From positions 124,001-188,000 of the forward strand of contig NZ_JZEX01000061.1 of the NCBI RefSeq assembly GCF_000969415.1: a DNA stretch of 64,000 bases, in the 5' to 3' direction. Below, one piece after another: positions 35,909-44,895 of the stretch (its first letter is position 1; each line of letters starts with the position of its first letter). The notes below the pieces were generated by a model. That model did not search any database. It was not told where the DNA came from and saw only the letters and a list, made by a program, of their open reading frames with translations. The translations under genes and the position numbers were made by a program. The DNA comes from Devosia geojensis (GTDB taxonomy: Bacteria; Pseudomonadota; Alphaproteobacteria; Rhizobiales; Devosiaceae).

Positions 35909-36081
35909 CGCGCAGCTCCCTAACTCACGTGCCTGTGCACTTGCTATTGACTCAGAACTAACAAATTAAGTCATCTATAACAAGTTTGTTGTTTTTGATT
36001 TTTCCACGGGGCGGCGATCACGCGCGGAAGTGACCTGATTGCAGGCTGTGGCGCGTACTTATAGGCGCTTCGCTGTCCAGA

Positions 36082-36111
36082 TTTGACATTTTTGGGACCA
36101 TAGTTGTCAAA
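36082..36111 (+). promoter_or_regulatory. Inverted repeat over the gntR promoter
   Basis: TTTGACA (36082-36088) and TGTCAAA (36105-36111) are perfect inverted arms 16 bases apart, 20-50 bases before the gntR ATG. The left arm contains a perfect -35 box, TTGACA, so a bound protein would block the promoter; autoregulation by the GntR protein is likely. A second small palindrome AACAA-GT-TTGTT is at 35979-35990, nearer the garR start. Confidence 0.5.
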
Positions 36112-36132
36112 ACTCCCGGAAGTGGGCAGGAT

Positions 36133-36888
36133 ATGTCCGAACAAATGAGGGGAAAGCCGTTGGCTATCCAGGAAGAGAGCAGGGCGGCGGGCAGGCATCA
36201 GAGCCTGTCCAGCGTTGTCTATAATGAGATGCGTGCCCTCATCATGCAGGGAAAGTGGACTCCCTCGTCGCGCCTGCCCTCCGAGGCTGAGCTTTGCAAG
36301 CAGTTCAATGTGTCCCGCCCGGTCGTGCGCCAGGCGCTGGCGGCGTTACGCGACGATGGGCTGGTTCTGTCCCGCCAGGGATCGGGCAGCTTCGTGCAGC
36401 CCGGCGTGGTGCCGACGGCCAGCGAGCCGCAGGTCCAGTTTCCACCTTTGACAAGTGTTGCCGACCTTGAATCCTTTCTGAATTTCCGGGAGGGGATCGA
36501 GGGGGAGGCGGCGGCCATTGCCGCGCGACGCCATACCGAACCCCAGCTCCAGACGCTCCGCGAGGTTGCCGCCCACCTGGGCGCCAGCTCCAGCCTGGCC
36601 GAGGGCGACTACGAATTTCACCGCGCGGTGGCTGCGGCCTCGGGCAATCCGTTCTATCTCAACAGCCTGGAATCGTTGCGGTCCCACATCATGTTCGGGC
36701 TGGGCATCACCTGGACATTCGGCGCCGGGCAGGGCGATTTCCAGCAAACGGTACAGACTCATCATGGCGCTCTCGTCGAGGCCATCGCCGCGCGGGATGC
36801 AGGTGCGGCGCGGGACGCCATGCGGCGCCATCTGCAATGGGAGCGCGCGAAATTGATGACCGGACAATTCCCCGAAGACGGCCTTTGA
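36133..36888 (+). CDS. GntR/FadR-family transcriptional regulator
   Basis: A 251-residue regulator. The winged helix spans about residues 24-92 (SRLPSEAELCKQFNVSRPVVRQALAALRDDGLVLSRQGSG), and the FCD ligand domain from about 105 to 240 carries the metal-type Asp and His residues (DYEFHRAV, THHGALVEAI). It is divergent from the garR-like gene and probably controls it and itself. The adjacent truncated FCD gene downstream shows there was once a second copy. Effector probably an organic acid, not identifiable. Confidence 0.88.
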   Translation: MSEQMRGKPLAIQEESRAAGRHQSLSSVVYNEMRALIMQGKWTPSSRLPSEAELCKQFNVSRPVVRQALAALRDDGLVLSRQGSGSFVQPGVVPTASEPQVQFPPLTSVADLESFLNFREGIEGEAAAIAARRHTEPQLQTLREVAAHLGASSSLAEGDYEFHRAVAAASGNPFYLNSLESLRSHIMFGLGITWTFGAGQGDFQQTVQTHHGALVEAIAARDAGAARDAMRRHLQWERAKLMTGQFPEDGL

Positions 36889-36963
36889 CATTGCCTGGAG
36901 GACTTGGCGTGTTATGGTTTTCGCAGGGCGCAGCGGCAACGGCCTTGATGTGGAGGAGCATCG

Positions 36964-37422
36964 ATGATCGCAATCTCGTCTTTCGACGTGCAATCGGGAA
37001 AAAGCTGCTTCGAATTCCGGATGGGTATCGAAGGGGAAGCAGCGGCCGCAGCGGCGCGCAAGCGATCGACGGCGGATTTGATCATCCTGCGTGACATTAT
37101 AAGGCAGATGGAAGGCCTTCAGCATAACGGGCAGCCGGGGCTGAACGAGGACTTCGCCTTCCATCTCGGCGTGGCCCGCGCTTCGCACAACGATTATTAT
37201 GTCAGCGTGCTGCAATCGCTCAAGGCGACGATCTTCGAAGGCATGCTCTATGCGCGCACCACCTCCGGCCTGAAGACGGTCGAAAAGGTCGCTGCCATCA
37301 ACGAGCAGCATCGCCTGGTCCTCGATGCCATTGTCGAACAGGACGCCGATGCGGCGCGTGCCGCCATGCGCGGCCATCTGCTGCGATGCCGCATCTCGAC
37401 AAATCACTGGCATCTCGCTTGA
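36964..37422 (+). pseudogene. Truncated GntR/FadR-family regulator (FCD domain only)
   Basis: 152 residues covering only an FCD domain: EFRMGIEGEAAAAAARKRS, EDFAFHLGVARASHNDYY, EQHRLVLDAIVEQDADAARAAM. The DNA-binding half is missing. Just upstream, in another frame (36900-36950), the peptide GLGVLWFSQGAAA looks like the end of a winged helix (compare GLVLSRQGSG in the intact neighbour), so the N-terminus was lost by deletion and a frameshift. A good ribosome site (GGAGGAG) precedes the ATG, so a ligand-domain-only protein may still be made. Confidence 0.7.
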
Positions 37423-37818
37423 GCCGGCTCGCGTCAAGCATAAGGCCTTGACGTGAGGCGGTTTTGTTCAGAAAGAACTATTTTTACAATTCTGTACAAG
37501 TTGCATTAAAAAGGACAAGTTGCGCATAGGGTAGTTCCTGCGATTAGCGGTGCTTCGGCGTGGCGGCTGGCAGCCGGCGGGCAAGCGCGAACGGCGCGGC
37601 CTGCTCCCTGGGATTCAGGGGCTTTCTACATCGATTGGTAGCGCGTCCCTCCTCAGCACCATCAATCCCCCCAACTTCATCGCCGAATGCGTGTCACCGC
37701 AACGTGCCACCTTGATTCAGGCTCTCGCGGCGGAGGGTCTGCTTGGCGGCAATGTAAGCAAACAGAGTTGGTGAGTTGATGCCTGGAACTGCTCAGCCGA
37801 AGCGTTCCATACCCTGTA
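37423..37818. other. Intergenic stretch with AT-rich segment and direct repeat
   Basis: No gene supported. It holds two copies of ACAAGTTGC (37496-37504 and 37515-37523, starts 19 bases apart) in a locally AT-rich segment that could be an old promoter. A 74-codon open frame at 37550-37774 has no recognisable features and is left uncalled. Confidence 0.4.
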
Positions 37819-38200
37819 TCAAGTCCAATACTGAACGGAACGATCCTGCTCATCGTATGGCGGCCACGCGCAGCAGCCGGTCCTTGCGAAGTCGATCAGG
37901 GATTGTGCCATGCGCAAGCTAAGGCCGTGCGCAGAGGCATCGTTCTTGGCGAGCGGCATCCGGTTGAGGCTGTTAAAAACAAACGGCTCATCAAAGCCAT
38001 GGGCAGCTCCAAGTCGGTCGTTCTCGAACGGGGGGACCATGCGAACTCGTATGCATAGCCCGTGCCGCCCGCCTCGGCATGGACGGCGAGCGACAAGAAG
38101 ATTTCTTCGTATTGCGTCCAGGTTCAGCCCCGGTTTCTCTGCGCAAAGTGCATCAAGCACGTTGGCTGCGTTATCTGGATGAAAGCGGGCAATGGTCAGC
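37819..38200 (-). pseudogene. Carboxylesterase type B, C-terminal remnant
   Basis: Reading left, the pieces AEKPGLNLDAI, then in a second frame SLAVHAEAGGTGYAYEFAWSP, then back in the first frame ENDRLGAAHGFDEPFVFNSLN and SLIDFARTG...WPPYDEQ match the C-terminal part of para-nitrobenzyl-esterase-like carboxylesterases, with the catalytic His in AAHGFDEPFVF. At least two frameshifts are needed and the N-terminal two thirds are absent. A dead gene. Confidence 0.7.
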
Positions 38201-38206
38201 AGCTGA

Positions 38207-38579
<373 letters not shown>

Positions 38580-38617
38580 CCCGGGCCAAAGGGAGGAAGG
38601 CCCGGGTCTCTGGAACG

Positions 38618-40126
38618 TCACCTGATGGCGATGACGTTCCAGGAGGCTGGTTTGAGCTTGGCCTTCAAGACCTCGCCGTCAACGCTGACAGAGTCCAGCT
38701 TGCGGGGCACGATATTGTCCGGGTGGTCGACGCTGTTGACGGCCTTGAGATCCGGATTGGCCAATTCATGCGTCTCGACCACGCCACGGCTCGCGCCCAG
38801 ACCCTTGAGGTTCACCGTGAGGTCCATCTCTTCGGCGAGGTGCCGATTGGCGGCGATGACCACGGTCTGGCCGGTGCTGGCATCGTGCATGACCGTCGAG
38901 AGCAAGTAGGGCACGTCATGCCAGGTCTTTGCCGAATAACTCGGGCTGTCGACCACCTGCCGCAGCACCTGACCATGGCCGTACTTGCTGGCGAGCGACA
39001 GGGGCCAGAAAATGGTCTGCCGCCAAGCCGGGCCGCCATCGACGGTCATGATCGGAGCGATGCAGTTCACCAGTTGGGCAAAGCAGGCGACCTTGACCCG
39101 ATCGGCATTGTTCAGCAGCGCCTGCATGGCGCCGCCGATCAGCAGCATGTCCTCGACGGTGTAGGATTCCTCGATGAGGGGCAGGCGCTCGGGCCATTTG
39201 CCGCGGGGCGCCTTCTTTTCCTCGATCGGCCAGCGGGCGCCGATGTTCCATTCGTCGAACGAGACCATGATGCGCTTGGTGGAGCGGCGCTTGCCGGCAA
39301 CCGCATCGCACATGGCCACGATCTCCTTGATGTAGCCGTCCATCTGGTCGGCCCAGGCGAGATATTCGGCCGTGTCGTTGTGATCGTTCTTGAAGTACAT
39401 GTGCGGGCAGATGAAATCGACATAGTCGAAGGCATCCTCGAGCACGATGCGCTCCCATTCCCCATAATGCGGCATGCCGCGGGCGGCCGAGGGGGCCAGG
39501 GTCAGTTGCGTATCGGGATCGATCCACTTGATGGCTTTGGCCGTCTCGGCAGCAAGCCGGCCGTAGGTTTCGGCCGAATGCGCGCCGATCTGCCACCATC
39601 CGTCCGGTTCATTGCCCAGGCACCAGACCTTGACCTTGTGCGGCTCGGCATAGCCGTGCTCGATCCGCAGGTCGCTCCACTTGCTGCCGCCTTTGTGGTT
39701 GCAGTATTCCACGTAGTCGAGCGCACTCTGGAACCCCTGCGACTCCAGGTTGATCGCCAGCATCGGTTCGGTTCCGACCACCTTGCACCAATCGATGAAC
39801 TCGTTGGTGCCGATCTTGTGGGTCTCGATGACGTACCGGGAAAGGTCCAGCGTACGCGGACGCTGTTCACGCGGGCCAATCCCGTCCTTCCAGTTATAAC
39901 CTGAAAGGATATTGCCGCCCGGATAGCGCACGATGGTGACGCCGAGCTCACGAACAAGTTCGATGACGTCGTGACGGAAGCCGTGCTCGTCGGCGGTCGG
40001 ATGTCCCGGTTCCCAGATCCCGCCGTAGACCTGGCGGCCCATCTGCTCGATGAAGTTGCCGAAAATTCGCCTGTCGATGTCCGAGAGGACGAAGTCGGCG
40101 CTGACGGTTACGCTTGCCTTGACCAT
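38618..40126 (-). CDS. abfA: GH51 alpha-L-arabinofuranosidase (copy A)
   Basis: A 502-residue family GH51 enzyme that removes terminal alpha-L-arabinofuranose from arabino-oligosaccharides. The acid/base is Glu173 in CLGNEPDG and the nucleophile Glu292 in SFDEWN; the N-terminal IVRYPGGNILSGYNWKDGIG motif and the C-terminal beta domain ending in LKPASWNVI are complete. There is no signal peptide, so it works in the cytoplasm on imported substrate. It follows copy B by 38 bases as the last gene of the LacI-controlled importer operon. Its only downstream neighbour is the broken thiolase. Confidence 0.93.
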   Translation of the reverse strand: MVKASVTVSADFVLSDIDRRIFGNFIEQMGRQVYGGIWEPGHPTADEHGFRHDVIELVRELGVTIVRYPGGNILSGYNWKDGIGPREQRPRTLDLSRYVIETHKIGTNEFIDWCKVVGTEPMLAINLESQGFQSALDYVEYCNHKGGSKWSDLRIEHGYAEPHKVKVWCLGNEPDGWWQIGAHSAETYGRLAAETAKAIKWIDPDTQLTLAPSAARGMPHYGEWERIVLEDAFDYVDFICPHMYFKNDHNDTAEYLAWADQMDGYIKEIVAMCDAVAGKRRSTKRIMVSFDEWNIGARWPIEEKKAPRGKWPERLPLIEESYTVEDMLLIGGAMQALLNNADRVKVACFAQLVNCIAPIMTVDGGPAWRQTIFWPLSLASKYGHGQVLRQVVDSPSYSAKTWHDVPYLLSTVMHDASTGQTVVIAANRHLAEEMDLTVNLKGLGASRGVVETHELANPDLKAVNSVDHPDNIVPRKLDSVSVDGEVLKAKLKPASWNVIAIR

Positions 40127-40164
40127 TTTGTGTGCGCCGCAGCGCTCTCCTCGATTGCAGATAT

Positions 40165-41667
40165 TCAGTTGACGACGATGACGTTCCAGGATGCCGGCTT
40201 GAGCCTCGCCGACAGCGTTTCTCCTTCCAGGGCGACATCCGTTATGGTGCCGGGGCGGATATTGTCGGGGTTGTCCCTCGTGTTGGTGGCCTTGAGGTCG
40301 GCATTGGCGATCTCGTGCGTCGCCAGGATGCGCGTGGCGCCCAAGCCCTTGAGCGCCACGGTCAGATCCATGGGCTCATGGAGATTCCGGTTGAGCGCGA
40401 AAACCACCGTCTGACCCTCCTCCTCCTGATGCAGGACGGTGGAGACGAGATAGGGGATGTCGGCCGCGGCCTTGGTGGTGGTGTATTCGGAGCTGACCGT
40501 CTGGCGCATGATCCTGCCGCGGCCATATCTGCTGGCCAGCGACAAGGGCCAGAAGATGGTCTGCCGCCAGGCCGGCCCGTTGTCCTGCGTCATGATCGGG
40601 GCGATGACATTGATCAACTGGGCGAAACACGCGGCCTTGACGCGATCCCCGTTGTTGATGAGCGTCTGCATGGCGCCGCCGATGAGCAATGCGTCCTCGA
40701 CCGTGTAGACGTCCTCGATCAGGGGCAGCACTTCCGGCCATTCGCCTTTTTTCGCGAACTTGTCCTCGTACTTCCAGCGCGCGGCGATGTTCCATTCGTC
40801 GAAGGAGAGCATGATGCGCTTGGGCGAGCGCTTCTGAGCCGCCACGGCATCGCACATCGCCACCGTTTCCTTGATGTAGGCGTCCATCAAGTCGATGTTG
40901 GCGAAGAACTCCATCGTGTCCGGGTTGTTCTTGAAGTAGGTGTGTGGCGCCAGGAAATCGATGTAGTCGAAGGCGTTCTCCAGGACGACGCGCTCCCAGT
41001 CGCCATAGTGGCTCATATTGCGGTTCGACGAGGCCGAGGCGGCGACCACGATGTCCTTGTCGATCCACTTGATGATCTTGGCGGCCTCGGCGACGATGCG
41101 CCCGTATTCCCGGGCGGTCTTCTGCGCGATCTGCCACCGGCCGTCGGGCTCGTTGCCGACGCACCAGAACTTGACGTTGTGCGGTTCCTCGAAGCCATTG
41201 GCGCGGCGGCGATCGCTCATCGTCGTGCCGCCCCTGATGTTGCAATACTCCACATGACCCCAGGCGCCGTTGAGATCGCGCGAGGCCACATTGGTGGCCA
41301 GCATGGGCTCAATGCCGGTCTTGCGGCACCACTTGATGAATTCATCGGTGCCCATCTGGTTGGTTTCCGTCACGAAGCGCGACAGCTCCAGCCGGCGCGG
41401 GCGCTTGTCCTTGGGACCGATGCCGTCTTCCCAATTATAGCCCGAGAGCATGTTGCCGCCGGGATAGCGCACGATGGTGCAGCCGAGCTCCTTGACCAGT
41501 TCGATGACGTCCTGGCGGAACCCGTCCTCATCGGCGGTGGGATGGCCCGGCTCATAGATGCCGCCATAGATGCAGCGGCCCATATGTTCGGCAAATTGTC
41601 CGAAGACGCGCCGGTCGAGATCGGAAAGGACGAAGTCCTTGTCGACGATGACGCTAGCTCTGGTCAT
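40165..41667 (-). CDS. abfA: GH51 alpha-L-arabinofuranosidase (copy B)
   Basis: A 500-residue GH51 paralogue of the next gene in the operon, colinear with it over the whole length. Acid/base Glu173 (CVGNEPDG) and nucleophile Glu291 (SFDEWN) are present. It differs clearly from copy A in loops near residues 130-160 and 205-220, so the pair is an old duplication with probably different linkage or chain-length preference. No signal peptide. The ATG at 41665-41667 follows AGGAG; a start seven codons upstream is less likely. Lies after the binding-protein gene. Confidence 0.93.
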   Translation of the reverse strand: MTRASVIVDKDFVLSDLDRRVFGQFAEHMGRCIYGGIYEPGHPTADEDGFRQDVIELVKELGCTIVRYPGGNMLSGYNWEDGIGPKDKRPRRLELSRFVTETNQMGTDEFIKWCRKTGIEPMLATNVASRDLNGAWGHVEYCNIRGGTTMSDRRRANGFEEPHNVKFWCVGNEPDGRWQIAQKTAREYGRIVAEAAKIIKWIDKDIVVAASASSNRNMSHYGDWERVVLENAFDYIDFLAPHTYFKNNPDTMEFFANIDLMDAYIKETVAMCDAVAAQKRSPKRIMLSFDEWNIAARWKYEDKFAKKGEWPEVLPLIEDVYTVEDALLIGGAMQTLINNGDRVKAACFAQLINVIAPIMTQDNGPAWRQTIFWPLSLASRYGRGRIMRQTVSSEYTTTKAAADIPYLVSTVLHQEEEGQTVVFALNRNLHEPMDLTVALKGLGATRILATHEIANADLKATNTRDNPDNIRPGTITDVALEGETLSARLKPASWNVIVVN

Positions 41668-41722
41668 GAAAGGCTCCTGGCGCCTCAAGCGCGGGTAAAG
41701 TTTGGAGAGTGAAGGGAGAAGG

Positions 41723-41748
41723 CGGCCGCGGGCACCGGCCCGCGGCCG
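41723..41748 (-). other. Strong hairpin after the binding-protein gene
   Basis: CGGCCGCGGGC (41723-41733) and GCCCGCGGCCG (41738-41748) form a perfect 11-base GC stem around ACCG, starting 11 bases after the binding-protein stop on the minus strand. No U-run. It probably protects the 3' end of the binding-protein message while letting some transcription continue into the GH51 genes. Confidence 0.7.
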
Positions 41749-41758
41749 AGGCGCCTGT

Positions 41759-43072
41759 TCAGCGCAGGCGCGACAGATAGGTGTTCACGCGTTCTTCGGC
41801 GGCAGCGAAAGCCTCGTCGGTGGACTTCTGGTCCTGCAGGGCTGCGAGCAGCTCCTCGCCGATGAATGGCTGAATGATGCGCTGCTGCGGCACGTCCTTC
41901 GGCAGGTGCTCGGCGATGGGTGGAATCTCGGCGAAGCCGATGCGATAGGGCATTTCGGTGAATGCCGGATCGCTCATCAGCGAAGTGCGCATGGGCAGGT
42001 GGCCGGCGCGTGCCCAGTGGATGTTGTTCTCGAACAGGAAGCGCAGGAACCTGAGGGCCGCCTCGCGCTTCTCCGGTGTTGCGGCGCCACCCTTGAGCAT
42101 CACCCAGGAATGGCTGGACGACCATACGGCGGGCTCGCCATTGATGGCGGGGAAGACGTGGGCCACGTAGCCTTCCAGCGCGCCGCCGGTCTGCTCGGAC
42201 AGGCGGACCATGTCGCCGATCTGCCAGGTCCCGCCGATCAGATTGCCGTATTCGCCATTGGAGAAGCCGGTAAAGGCGGAGGCCCAGTCGGGGATCAGAA
42301 CGAGAAGCCCCTCATCCTTCATCTGCTTGAGCGCTTCGAAGGCTTCCTTTGCACCGGGCGAGTGCAGGTCGATCTGGTTGGTCGATTCTGGAAACAGGTT
42401 GTAGTTGGCCTGCATCAGCATCGTATAGAGCGTGCGGGACATGGCGTTGGAATCGAGCGTCAACGCCAGATAGGGCAGGCCGGTGGCCTGCTTGAACTGG
42501 CGGGCGTGCTCCATCATTTCCTCGATGCTGGTGGGGTAGACCGGCGCCCCGACCTCGCCCAGGCCGGCTTCGGCCATCGTGCCGCTATTGGTGTGCCAGA
42601 GCCAGGTGACGAAATCCTGGGGCAGGGCGTAGATCTGGCTGTCGATGGTGACGTTTTCCCGCGGGCCGGGGGCGATGTCCTCCACATCGATGCCGGCTTC
42701 GGTGAAAGCTTCGTCGAGGGGCGTGATCATGTCGCGCTTGACGAAGTTGATCAGCATGTCCCCGTGCATGACCGAGATGTCCGGCACATCGCCGCTGGCG
42801 ATGCGCCCGGCCAGCTGCTCGTAATAAGGGCCCCATTCCACGATCTCGGGCACGACGCGCACATCGGGGTTTTCAGCGTTGAAGATGTTCGTGAGCGTGG
42901 TGATCACGCCGCATTCGTTGGATGGCGTACCGGGATCGGTGTTGGTTCCAAAATCGGCCTCGCAGGCCCCGAAGAAACGTGCGAACCGGACTTCGGTCTG
43001 CGCTTGCGCCATGGTGGGCACAGCCAAGCCCAGGGCAAGCGCCCCCAGGGCCACGAAAGTCGTCAGTTTCAT
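41759..43072 (-). CDS. Family-1 sugar-binding protein of the arabinoside importer
   Basis: A 437-residue SBP_bac_1 protein with a Sec signal peptide (residues 1-25, cleavage after AQA). The mature domain has VRFARFFGACEADFG with a paired Cys near residue 54, suggesting a disulphide, and the family stretch VRVVPEIVEWGPYYEQLAGRIASGDVPDISVMHGD. It is encoded after the two permeases and before two GH51 genes, so its ligand is most likely an arabino-oligosaccharide or arabinose-substituted sugar. Hairpins flank the cistron on both sides, pointing to higher expression than its neighbours. Confidence 0.87.
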   Translation of the reverse strand: MKLTTFVALGALALGLAVPTMAQAQTEVRFARFFGACEADFGTNTDPGTPSNECGVITTLTNIFNAENPDVRVVPEIVEWGPYYEQLAGRIASGDVPDISVMHGDMLINFVKRDMITPLDEAFTEAGIDVEDIAPGPRENVTIDSQIYALPQDFVTWLWHTNSGTMAEAGLGEVGAPVYPTSIEEMMEHARQFKQATGLPYLALTLDSNAMSRTLYTMLMQANYNLFPESTNQIDLHSPGAKEAFEALKQMKDEGLLVLIPDWASAFTGFSNGEYGNLIGGTWQIGDMVRLSEQTGGALEGYVAHVFPAINGEPAVWSSSHSWVMLKGGAATPEKREAALRFLRFLFENNIHWARAGHLPMRTSLMSDPAFTEMPYRIGFAEIPPIAEHLPKDVPQQRIIQPFIGEELLAALQDQKSTDEAFAAAEERVNTYLSRLR

Positions 43073-43094
43073 TTTTCCCTCCCTTGGGATTGAA

Positions 43095-43132
43095 AGACTG
43101 CTTGGCAGTCTGAGCCGCGCAAAGGAGCGCGG
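43095..43132 (-). other. Two hairpins between permease and binding-protein cistrons
   Basis: AGACTGC (43095-43101) pairs with GCAGTCT (43105-43111), and CCGCGC (43115-43120) with GCGCGG (43127-43132). The second lies immediately after the permease stop. On the minus strand the first is followed by TTTC, so partial termination or RNA processing is possible. Confidence 0.6.
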
Positions 43133-43972
43133 TTAGCGGATCGCCGCCCCGGCCACGGCCCGGACGACGTATTTCTGAAAGAAGATGTAGAGGATGAGCA
43201 TGGGCAGGCCGGCAAAGACCGCCTGGGCCATGAGATAGCCAAGGCCTTCCGACTGATCGATATTCGTCTGCGTGGCGGCCAGGCCCACGGTCAAGGTGTA
43301 CATTTCGGGGCGCGTCGCCGAGATCAGCGGCCAGAGATAATCGTTCCAGGAGTGCAGGAAGGTGAAGATGGCCAGGGTTGCCATGGCGGGCACCGCCAAT
43401 GGCAGGGTGATCTCCCAGAAAATCCGGAACCGGCTGGCATTGTCGAGCTTGGCAGCTTCTTCGATCTCGAGGGGAATCGCCCGGAAATAGGCTGTCATCA
43501 GGAACACGCCGAAGGGCCCGGCGAGCCCCGGCAGGATCAGCGCCTGGAACGTGTTGTGCATCTGCCAGTCGTTGAACATCTTGTGCAGCGGCACGATGAC
43601 CGCGTGCTGCGGGATGGCCAGACCCATCAGCACCAGGATGAAGACGAGGTTCCGCCCGGGAAAGTCGATGCGGGCGAAGCCGTAGCCGGCCAGGCAGGAG
43701 ATCGCCACGACCAGGACGGTCTGGGTGACGGTGACGATGAGGGTATTGCGCAGCCAGACGCCCAGATTGGACGTGACCATCAGGTCCGCGTAGTTCTCCA
43801 GCGTATAGGGGAAGCGGAATACCGCGTTGGGATCGACCACCAGTTCAAGGCTGTTCTTGAAGCTGAGGCCGACGATCCAGACAAGCGGCACCATCCAGGC
43901 AATGGCCAGGATCACCACCGAGGCGACGAGAATCTGCTCGCTCATCGGACGGGCAATGGTCTTGCTGGCCAT
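43133..43972 (-). CDS. Arabinoside ABC transporter permease (MalG/AraQ type)
   Basis: A 279-residue permease with six helices. The EAA loop is IPLEIEEAAKLDNASRFRIFWEITLPLAVPAM. AGGAG precedes the ATG at 43970-43972 by eight bases. It forms the channel with the permease encoded two bases upstream and belongs to the LacI-controlled operon. Confidence 0.9.
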   Translation of the reverse strand: MASKTIARPMSEQILVASVVILAIAWMVPLVWIVGLSFKNSLELVVDPNAVFRFPYTLENYADLMVTSNLGVWLRNTLIVTVTQTVLVVAISCLAGYGFARIDFPGRNLVFILVLMGLAIPQHAVIVPLHKMFNDWQMHNTFQALILPGLAGPFGVFLMTAYFRAIPLEIEEAAKLDNASRFRIFWEITLPLAVPAMATLAIFTFLHSWNDYLWPLISATRPEMYTLTVGLAATQTNIDQSEGLGYLMAQAVFAGLPMLILYIFFQKYVVRAVAGAAIR

Positions 43973-43974
43973 GA

Positions 43975-44895
43975 TCAGAACTCCTGTTTGCGGCGGCTGA
44001 CCCAGAACTGCAGGCCTGCGGCGACGATCATGATGACGAAGAGCACCTGGGCCGCCGCGGAGGCGAAGCCGGCCGTCCATTGCCGGAACCCGGCCTCGTA
44101 GACGAATTGCACCATGCTGCGGGTCGAGTTGTTGGGGCCGCCCGCCGTCATCAGGTTGATCTGTCCGAATACCTGGAACTGGGCGATGATCTGGATGATG
44201 GTGACCAGCACCACCGTGCGCCAGATGGAGGGGATGGTGATGTGCCACAGCGTCTGCCAGGGCGATGCATTGTCGAGTTCGGCGGCCTCGTAAATTTCGC
44301 CGGGAATCTGCTGCAGGGCGGCCAGGAACAGCACCATGGGCAGGCCGATGCCCCACCAGATGGTGGTAACCGCGATGGCTTGCAGCGCCCAGTTCGGATC
44401 CTGTAGCAGGGCAATGTTCTGGATGCCGAAAACATCGAGAAAATTTTGCAGCAGGCCCTTTTGCGGCAGGTAGACCGCACGCCAGATCAGGGTGACGATG
44501 GTCACCGAAAGCACGTTGGAGGCAAAGAACAGGGTGCGCAGGGTGGCTGCCCACCATGTCTGCCGGTTGAGCGCCAGGGCGATCAGCAGACCCAGCGCCA
44601 CGAAGGTCGGCACGGTGAAGATGACGAATTTGAAGGTGTTGACGACAGCGCCCTGGAAGATGCGATCTGAGAACAGCTGCTGGTAGTTTTCGAGACCGAT
44701 GAACTCGGCCTGTCCGGCGAAGAGGTCGAAGTACTGGAAGCTCATGATGAAGCCGAGCCCCAGAGGGTAGACCAGGAACACGACATAGAGCAGCAGATAG
44801 GGCGCGACGAAAAGCAGCTCCGTCCAGCTCCAGGATTTGAGCCTGGGGGTCGCCGCGGCCGTCATACCGGCAGCGGTCGAGGTCATATCAGTCAT
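43975..44895 (-). CDS. Arabinoside ABC transporter permease (MalF/AraP type)
   Basis: A 306-residue permease. An N-terminal polar tail is followed by LLFVAPYLLLYVVFLVYPLGLGF as first helix; the EAA loop is IPGEIYEAAELDNASPWQTLWHITIPSIWRTV. The start overlaps the ATPase stop by eight bases; the frame is open further upstream but only within the ATPase gene. Same operon as the following permease and binding protein. Confidence 0.9.
   Translation of the reverse strand: MTDMTSTAAGMTAAATPRLKSWSWTELLFVAPYLLLYVVFLVYPLGLGFIMSFQYFDLFAGQAEFIGLENYQQLFSDRIFQGAVVNTFKFVIFTVPTFVALGLLIALALNRQTWWAATLRTLFFASNVLSVTIVTLIWRAVYLPQKGLLQNFLDVFGIQNIALLQDPNWALQAIAVTTIWWGIGLPMVLFLAALQQIPGEIYEAAELDNASPWQTLWHITIPSIWRTVVLVTIIQIIAQFQVFGQINLMTAGGPNNSTRSMVQFVYEAGFRQWTAGFASAAAQVLFVIMIVAAGLQFWVSRRKQEF

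Noticed and set aside
37550-37774. A 74-codon plus-strand frame in the decayed region
   Set aside because: No recognisable motif, no clear ribosome site and surrounded by pseudogenes; probably chance.
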